Positions 59,279-64,000 of a stretch of 64,000 nt of DNA are shown here, piece after piece. The notes beneath the pieces are model-generated. The model did no database searches, was not told the origin of the DNA, and saw nothing but the letters and a program-made list of their open reading frames with translations. Position numbers and translations under genes: made by a program. Within the stretch, counting starts at the first letter, position 1. Every line of letters begins with the position of its first letter. This DNA comes from Lactiplantibacillus modestisalitolerans (GTDB taxonomy: Bacteria > Bacillota > Bacilli > Lactobacillales > Lactobacillaceae): contig NZ_BJEA01000015.1 of the NCBI RefSeq assembly GCF_005405425.1, positions 1 to 64,000 of the forward strand. Reading direction: 5' to 3'.

Positions 59279-59287
59279 CACCTCTTT

Positions 59288-59314
59288 TTAGCACTTGTCT
59301 TAATGGAGTGCTAA
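59288..59314. promoter_or_regulatory. CIRCE operator 1 (HrcA site)
   Basis: TTAGCACTT - 9 bases - GAGTGCTAA. It overlaps the start of the hrcA transcript, downstream of the promoter at 59325-59353. Confidence 0.95.
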
Positions 59315-59324
59315 CACAATTACT

Positions 59325-59353
59325 AATATACCAATCCGCCCTGTGAAAGTCAA
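59325..59353 (-). promoter_or_regulatory. hrcA operon promoter
   Basis: On the minus strand TTGACT (59353-59348), a 17-base spacer, and TATATT (59330-59325), a consensus vegetative promoter placed just before CIRCE 1. Confidence 0.9.
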
Positions 59354-59455
59354 GGAAGGACAAAGTATTTTTAAACGACTCATTAAACTCGCCACACCGA
59401 CTAAGTCCTGCTCCTGATTAGCATTAACACGGGCGTTTTAAGCCGAAGCGCTTAA

Positions 59456-59482
59456 TTAGCACTCCGAGCTTTCGAGTGCTAA
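59456..59482. promoter_or_regulatory. CIRCE operator 2 (HrcA site)
   Basis: Perfect TTAGCACTC - 9 bases - GAGTGCTAA, 141 bases upstream of the first element. Two CIRCE copies suggest tight HrcA control. Confidence 0.95.
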
Positions 59483-59578
59483 TATACACCCATTATTGGC
59501 TGAGTGCAACCGAGCAGTTCGCCAGTCTTGGATCGCAGGCGCAAGCGCGGCAGTTAAAGCCCCCGCCCACGCTGTGCA

Positions 59579-59612
59579 AAAAAAGGGGCCCCGCCGTAGC
59601 CTGGTCCCCGGT
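59579..59612 (-). terminator. Terminator of the truB-ribF-aldB unit
   Basis: GGGGACC...GGGCCCC then seven T on the minus strand, next to the aldB stop. Confidence 0.75.
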
Positions 59613-59618
59613 CAACAA

Positions 59619-60332
59619 TTAACGTTCCGCCTTATTGATGGCGTGATCAATCGTTTGGTTATCAAATTGTTCTTGTAAATACGCTTCGTTATCAATTGGT
59701 AAATGGACGTGAAAATCGGCAAAGTGCTGAACTTTCAAGGTCGCCTTCGCAATTTCAAACCCCAATAAGTGGCCACCTAATTGATGATCCGCACTTAGGA
59801 AATGGAGGTGAAAGCCCCCCACTGTTGCGCCTTGAAACAGGTGCGGCGCATAGTAGCCAACAATCGTGCCATCTACGTCATCACCACTAAATTCGGGTTG
59901 CGTTGAGGTCGCTTCGACCAACGTTTTATAAGGCGGTTGTTGCCGCGGCGCCACCCGGGTCTTAATGTGTTTAAAATGTCCGTCAATCCGGATTGCCGCA
60001 AACACGTTGGTTAAACGGTAATCGCGAACAACTTGCGTTTCAAAATCCGCCTGACTTAGTGCTTGGAGCTGATCACTAATATCCGGTTTCTCAAAGTGCA
60101 CCGACGCAAATGGAAGCGTCTCGTCAGCCGCGATTTCACGAATTTGACCATCCTCACGGGCTTGATAAGCGTGTCCATCAATAATAATGACTTCGCCATC
60201 CAAACCAGCCAGCGTTCCGATTCCAGTATCCCCGTGCTTTAACAGCGCTCCGGCCGTAATCGTCCCGTCAAATAATCCGGGTACGAGTAAGCCAAGCGTT
60301 CCGTGTTGAAAAATTGTTCCCGTTGCCGCCAT
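59619..60332 (-). CDS. aldB: Alpha-acetolactate decarboxylase
   Basis: This 237-residue enzyme converts acetolactate to acetoin. Family signs are IFQHGTLGLLVPGLFDGTITAGALLKHGDTGIGTL (in two blocks), GEVIIIDGHAYQ, the zinc-site GGFHLHFLSADHQLGGHLLGF, and IKTRVAPRQQPPYKTL. The ATG overlaps the ribF stop by one base (TAATG), so translation is probably coupled. The pairing of an acetoin-pathway enzyme with FAD synthesis is not an obvious functional one. Confidence 0.95.
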   Translation of the reverse strand: MAATGTIFQHGTLGLLVPGLFDGTITAGALLKHGDTGIGTLAGLDGEVIIIDGHAYQAREDGQIREIAADETLPFASVHFEKPDISDQLQALSQADFETQVVRDYRLTNVFAAIRIDGHFKHIKTRVAPRQQPPYKTLVEATSTQPEFSGDDVDGTIVGYYAPHLFQGATVGGFHLHFLSADHQLGGHLLGFEIAKATLKVQHFADFHVHLPIDNEAYLQEQFDNQTIDHAINKAER

Positions 60333-61336
60333 TAGAATCCCTCCGTTTTCGTTAATCGTCCGGTTGGTGTTGTTAACCGTGGTTGGGCCCGAAACGGGTG
60401 GGCCTGATAGTAATCCCGGGTCGCTTGTTCATCGTGTTTTAACTGGGTAACCAGTCCCGCCGCCCCGTCAAACTTGATTTCGCCCCGCATCCGGTGGCCC
60501 CACCGAATAGTTAACGCCTGACCATAAATATCTGCTTTAAAGTCTAATAAGTAAATTTCAACCGTAATTGGTCGGTGATCGCCAAACGTCACGTTGCGCC
60601 CCACCGACGCCATTCCCATAACCCATTGACCGGCCACTTGAACCATGGTCGCGTAAATCCCGATTCCAGGGACCCGGGTATTGTCACTATGCGCAACGTT
60701 GGCGGTTGGAAACCCCAGCGTGCGACCACGGGCCTCACCGTGAACGACCCGGCCGGCCGTTTCATATTGATAACCCAATAGCGCGTTAGCCTGATCAACG
60801 TCGCCAGCGTCCAACGCCCGCCGAATCCGCGTCGAACTAATTTTTTGGGCATCCAATTCCGCTTTAGGCACCTCGACGACCTCAAAACGGCCCTTGGCAT
60901 ACCCACCCAACAAACGCATATTTGCAATTTCAGCGGGACCGTAAGTATAGTCAAAACCAGCAACGACCGTCTGGGCCCGTAGTCCGACAATCAATTGATC
61001 AACAAACGCTTGGGGTGCTAGGGCGCCAACCGTCGCGTCAAATTGCAACACGTACAGATAATCTACGCCAAGTTCGGCCATCAGCGCCGTTTTTTGGGCG
61101 ACCGTCGTTAAATAACGCACGTGGTCCGGATCAGCGTGTTGGAAAACGACCGATGGGTGCCGATCAAAGGTCATTACAGCCAGCTTGGCCTGGCGATCAG
61201 TCGCAATTTTGCGGGCCGCCGCAACGACCCGCTGGTGACCGCGATGAACGCCGTCAAAAAAGCCGAGTGCCAGCACAACCGGTACGTTCGGAATTTGATT
61301 AGCGGACACCGGATAAGTTAAATTTATCACCTGCAT
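60332..61336 (-). CDS. ribF: Bifunctional riboflavin kinase / FAD synthetase
   Basis: This 334-residue enzyme makes FMN and FAD. The N-terminal nucleotidyltransferase domain has LALGFFDGVHRGHQ and VMTFDRHP; ISSTRIRRALDAGDV follows; the C-terminal kinase domain has GRTLGFPTANV and VEIYLLDF. AAGGAG fits ATG 61336; an earlier in-frame TTG at 61363 overlaps truB. It lies 13 bases after truB, the common truB-ribF order. Confidence 0.97.
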   Translation of the reverse strand: MQVINLTYPVSANQIPNVPVVLALGFFDGVHRGHQRVVAAARKIATDRQAKLAVMTFDRHPSVVFQHADPDHVRYLTTVAQKTALMAELGVDYLYVLQFDATVGALAPQAFVDQLIVGLRAQTVVAGFDYTYGPAEIANMRLLGGYAKGRFEVVEVPKAELDAQKISSTRIRRALDAGDVDQANALLGYQYETAGRVVHGEARGRTLGFPTANVAHSDNTRVPGIGIYATMVQVAGQWVMGMASVGRNVTFGDHRPITVEIYLLDFKADIYGQALTIRWGHRMRGEIKFDGAAGLVTQLKHDEQATRDYYQAHPFRAQPRLTTPTGRLTKTEGF

Positions 61337-61349
61337 GAACAAAAACTCC

Positions 61350-62270
61350 TTAATTAACCGCAAACATTTTCAGCGGTTTGTACCGTTGTTCGTTTGGTCG
61401 GTAACTGTATAAACATTTTATGCTATTTTGATAAACGAGCGCAAGCACCGTGTTTTCGTCCGGGGCAGCCTGTTGGCCTTCGTCCTTAGTCAACCAAACC
61501 CCGTTCTTCACTTTCGCCCACTGCGCATCCGTCAGCGTGACCTGCGGATATTGGGTCAGCGCCCGATCAATCGGCGCCAACAAGTCGGCTTCAGTTTGCG
61601 CCGCAACGTGCGCTTCAATTTCCTCAAACGTCACGGTGTCAGCGAGCGTGAAGCCCCCGCTTTTCAAGCGGGTCAAGTCACTCATAACCGCGGGCACCCC
61701 GAGTTGCTTGCCAAGGTCCACCGCTAACGTACGGACGTAGGTCCCCTTACTGCAAGCAACCGTAAAGTAGATGGTTTGCGTTTGCCGCTGTGGATCGTAG
61801 GTGGCGGCTTGTCGCTGGATAAAAGATGTAATCGTGACATGGCGTTGCGGCCGCTCAACCGTCTCACCATGACGCGCGTAGTCGTATAGGCGCCGACCAT
61901 TAACTTTGACCGCGGAAAACATCGGCGGAATCTGCGTAATCGCCCCCGTCAGTGCCGCCAACCCCGCGTCAATTTCCGCCGTTGTAAAGGGGCGCGTTAT
62001 TGCGGCTTGTTCAACCGTGTCACCATCGAGGTCTTCGGTCGTCGTGGCAAAGCCCAGGGTAATGCTCCCCTGGTACTGCTTGCCCGAAGCCACCAAAAAT
62101 TGAACGACCTTGGTTGCATTACCGATACAAATTGGTAACACCCCGTCGACGTTCGGATCGAGCGTCCCCGAGTGACCCACCTTGCGGGTTTGGTATAATT
62201 TGCGAATCTTAGCCACGCAATCAAAACTGGTCATGCCACGTGGCTTATATAATGGTAAAATTCCGTTCAA
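61350..62270 (-). CDS. truB: tRNA pseudouridine-55 synthase
   Basis: This 306-residue enzyme makes pseudouridine 55 in tRNA. It begins NGILPLYKPRGMTSFDCV, has the catalytic HSGTLDPNVDGVLPICIG, then FSAVKVNGRRLYDYARHG, GTYVRTLAVDLGKQLG, and a C-terminal PUA-like end. AGAGGTG precedes TTG 62270, matching the usual family N-terminus; an ATG at 62285 has no ribosome-binding site. Confidence 0.96.
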   Translation of the reverse strand: MNGILPLYKPRGMTSFDCVAKIRKLYQTRKVGHSGTLDPNVDGVLPICIGNATKVVQFLVASGKQYQGSITLGFATTTEDLDGDTVEQAAITRPFTTAEIDAGLAALTGAITQIPPMFSAVKVNGRRLYDYARHGETVERPQRHVTITSFIQRQAATYDPQRQTQTIYFTVACSKGTYVRTLAVDLGKQLGVPAVMSDLTRLKSGGFTLADTVTFEEIEAHVAAQTEADLLAPIDRALTQYPQVTLTDAQWAKVKNGVWLTKDEGQQAAPDENTVLALVYQNSIKCLYSYRPNEQRYKPLKMFAVN

Positions 62271-62480
62271 AAGGGCACCTCTCATTGATACCGAACCGCA
62301 CGTTAAGTGTTGTTAACCCGCGAATTCAGCGTAAATTCATAAACTTTTTTCAGTATACCACATTGTCCGCTTTGTAAGCGCATTATCCATTATGCGTCAA
62401 TTACGTTCCAAATTCAAACTAGCGGGTAAGCTCCCCGCTACTTTTAGACCCGTTGCGGCCATTGTCATTTAGAACCCAAA

Positions 62481-62511
62481 AAGGGGTCCGTGACATTAGT
62501 CACAGCCCCTT
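62481..62511. repeat. Family B-type palindrome
   Basis: AAGGGGTCCGTGACATTAGT..CACAGCCCCTT, a relative of the shorter module of family B. Confidence 0.6.
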
Positions 62512-62560
62512 CCTACGATTAGTCAAGCCCGGATAGTGAAAACTTGTCGCCTTACCGGTT

Positions 62561-62694
62561 GGTCCTAAAGCGGCTGGAACGTGGTGGACACGACTTTAAG
62601 CCAAGCAACCCACTTGTCTTAAAGCTCGGTCTTTGGGTAAGTCGGGAAACAACCCCGACTAACGCAAACGACACCACTGAGCCACTTTAGGACC
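62561..62694. repeat. Large imperfect inverted repeat with inner stems
   Basis: Outer arms GGTCCTAAAGCGGCT (62561-62575) and GCCACTTTAGGACC (62681-62694), with inner stems CTTTAAG/CTTAAAG and AGTCGGG/CCCGACT. It could be a structured RNA or a small mobile-element remnant; no coding potential is seen. Confidence 0.5.
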
Positions 62695-62731
62695 GCCCTC
62701 ACGGCTAAATGAGTGTCAACTAAACAGTGGC

Positions 62732-62768
62732 TCCCAATGATTGAAATTGGAAACATCAATCATTGGGA
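62732..62768. repeat. 13-base perfect stem hairpin near the IS remnant
   Basis: TCCCAATGATTGA and TCAATCATTGGGA enclose an 11-base loop, 11 bases past the transposase-remnant stop. Confidence 0.6.
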
Positions 62769-62779
62769 GACTGCTAAAA

Positions 62780-63054
62780 TTAAATTATAAGGTGTGAACC
62801 TGATTGGACTGCGAGTCCGTGGTATGAGTAGCCAGACCCTTGGCTGGTCTTCACCATGCTTAACAGCCATTTGACCGTCTTATGCATGCAAGCCACCACT
62901 GCGACCTTATCCTATTTGGAATGAGGTCCTTTTTTAATTGATAATAGTAATCAACAATAAGGTTGGAAGCCGCTTTTTGTCGGCGAATCATGTTACGAAC
63001 GGCTAAGAATAAAATACTGCGAGCGTAAGCATCACCGCGTTTGCTTATCTCCAA
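62780..63054 (-). pseudogene. IS110-family transposase C-terminal remnant, frameshifted
   Basis: Codons from 63054 read ISKRGDAYARSILFLAVRNM.. and VDYYYQLKKD, typical of the Transposase_20 C-terminal half of IS110-type enzymes. Near 62910 the frame shifts; the other frame continues DKVAVVACMHKTVKWLL.. to a stop at 62780. The N-terminal RuvC-like half is missing. The remnant ends abruptly at a family B repeat (63057), and no intact end of an IS is visible. Not functional. Confidence 0.7.
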
Positions 63055-63056
63055 AC

Positions 63057-63107
63057 ACTAATAGCCGAAACGTGCCCCACACGTCAGCCGGCTTTTGGCA
63101 CACGCTC
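63057..63107. repeat. Intergenic repeat family B copy
   Basis: ACTAATAGCCGAAACGTG..., GTCAGCCGGCTTTTGGCACAC; it shares AATAGCCGAAACGTG and CTTTTGGCACAC with the copy at 48170-48232. It lies between aroK and the transposase remnant. Confidence 0.7.
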
Positions 63108-63113
63108 TAATCT

Positions 63114-63623
63114 TTATTCCGTTCGTAGTGCTAACCACTGGGCAATCTGGCTAACGATTTGCACGGGCGTGCGCTGGTCGGTTGCGACTACTAAGTCCGC
63201 AGCTTGTTCGTACCGCGGGGCCCGCTGATGCTTAAGTGCCAATAGCCCTTCAACGTCAAGCTGGTTGACTAACGGCCTTTGGGCATCATTTTGAACCCGC
63301 GCTAGCGTTGTCTGATCCGAAGCCGTCAGCCAAATGACCGGTACCCGACTAGCCGCGAGTAGTTCGGCATTCGCCGCCGAAACGGCGGTCCCACCGCCCG
63401 TCGATAACACGCCAGTCCGTGCCAAGGTTTGACGTAGCGTTTCACGCTCCAGTCGCCGAAAAGTGGCTTCCCCCGAATCGGCAAAGATCGTCGTAATCGG
63501 GCGCCCCGCTTCAGCAACGATCAACTCATCTAAATCGGCGTGTTCGGTTCGAAGCTCAGTTGCTAGCGCGCGACCAACCGTCGTTTTACCGCACCCCATA
63601 AATCCAATTAAAACTGCTTGCAT
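63114..63623 (-). CDS. aroK: Shikimate kinase
   Basis: This 169-residue P-loop kinase phosphorylates shikimate on the aromatic amino acid pathway. It has GFMGCGKTTVGRAL (residues 7-20), HADLDELI, the FRRLERETLRQ region, LSTGGGTAVS and the lid LARVQNDAQRPLV. AAAGGA precedes the ATG. It follows tyrA directly. Confidence 0.96.
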   Translation of the reverse strand: MQAVLIGFMGCGKTTVGRALATELRTEHADLDELIVAEAGRPITTIFADSGEATFRRLERETLRQTLARTGVLSTGGGTAVSAANAELLAASRVPVIWLTASDQTTLARVQNDAQRPLVNQLDVEGLLALKHQRAPRYEQAADLVVATDQRTPVQIVSQIAQWLALRTE

Positions 63624-63627
63624 TTGC

Positions 63628-64000
63628 TCAGTCCTTTCGAATAATTTGCAACCCGGCAGCCGTTAAAACTTCAACCGCCCGCATGCGACTCGCTGCATCA
63701 CTAAAGGTTAACTGTAAGACCCCGTCGACGTCTTCGCGAACTTCTAATAAATGCAGGTTAACAACGTTCAGGTGCGCCTTGGCCAACTGGTGCGTCACGG
63801 CTGCGATTGCGCCGACCTGGTCGGGAATATTCAAAAATAGGTCAAAGAAATTAGGTAATTGGCCCTGATGAGCGGGCCCCAAGCGGTCGCGGGTGACCTT
63901 CGCCCGTTCAAAAAGCGCGTGAATGCCCGCCTGATCATGACGCGTCAAAGCCCGTTGCGCGGCGCGAAGCGCGTCAATATAAGCCTGCAATTGACTGGTT
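63628..64000 (-). CDS. tyrA: Prephenate dehydrogenase, C-terminal part (runs off the window)
   Basis: The frame stays open to the right edge, so the N-terminal NAD-binding part is outside. The visible end has a dehydrogenase helical tail (ALRAAQRALTRHDQAGIHALFERAKVTRDRL, in part) and an ACT domain (FDLFLNIPDQVGAIAAVTHQ, VNLHLLEVREDVDGVLQLTF), typical of TyrA. The ACT domain suggests feedback by tyrosine. It overlaps nothing and is four bases from aroK, so the two are in one operon. Confidence 0.85.
   Translation of the reverse strand, partial: TSQLQAYIDALRAAQRALTRHDQAGIHALFERAKVTRDRLGPAHQGQLPNFFDLFLNIPDQVGAIAAVTHQLAKAHLNVVNLHLLEVREDVDGVLQLTFSDAASRMRAVEVLTAAGLQIIRKD

Overview
This 64 kb window looks like chromosome from a member of the Lactobacillaceae, probably near Lactiplantibacillus or Levilactobacillus. 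The evidence is the dltE-dltX-dltA-dltB-dltC-dltD order, an LPQTNE-type sortase signal, hrcA-grpE-dnaK-dnaJ under CIRCE control, a T-box-led hisS-aspS operon, and lactobacillus-style Rel, LepA, TruB and RibF proteins. The species is not assigned. Almost everything is on the minus strand. No rRNA or tRNA gene, intact transposon, integrase or CRISPR array was seen.

Layout. 1-9,000: tail of an unknown gene, nfo, a wall-polymer pair (TagF/TagB-like glycerophosphotransferase and TagG-like permease), a YitT-family protein, msrA, aspS, hisS and its T-box leader. 9,100-15,000: amidase, fructosamine-kinase-like protein, HAD phosphatase, dtd and rel. 15,300-37,450: an accessory island between rel and rsmE. 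It is framed by a short direct repeat that matches the 3' end of rsmE, and each end carries a MarR-like regulator gene. 37,430-46,200: rsmE, prmA, mag, a second copy of the MurF/CapA fusion, small unknown proteins and a nuclease-like lipoprotein. 46,200-54,000: lepA and the dlt operon. 54,400-64,000: dnaJ/dnaK/grpE/hrcA, aldB-ribF-truB, an IS110-family remnant, aroK and the end of tyrA.

The most interesting region is 16.2-35.7 kb. It holds five minus-strand genes: a 3,752-residue wall-anchored adhesin with about 2,000 residues of strict Asp-X repeat; a 548-residue protein of unknown function; a pair of TagE/SdgA/GtfA-like glycosyltransferases in which only one keeps the E-x7-E motif; and a 1,063-residue three-part protein. 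That last protein joins a MurF/CapB-like ligase, a D,D-carboxypeptidase-like domain that appears to lack its catalytic motifs, and a CapA-like phosphoesterase. I propose this is a dedicated system for making and decorating the SD-type stalk. The ligase-CapA step and the 548-residue protein are the parts not explained by known SD-glycosylation systems. A paralogue of the fusion lies at 40.0-43.2 kb.

Other points: two families of dispersed intergenic hairpin repeats recur through the window, several genes appear to use TTG or GTG starts, and mag may start at AUC. Functions are from reading sequence and recalled family knowledge; no database search was run.
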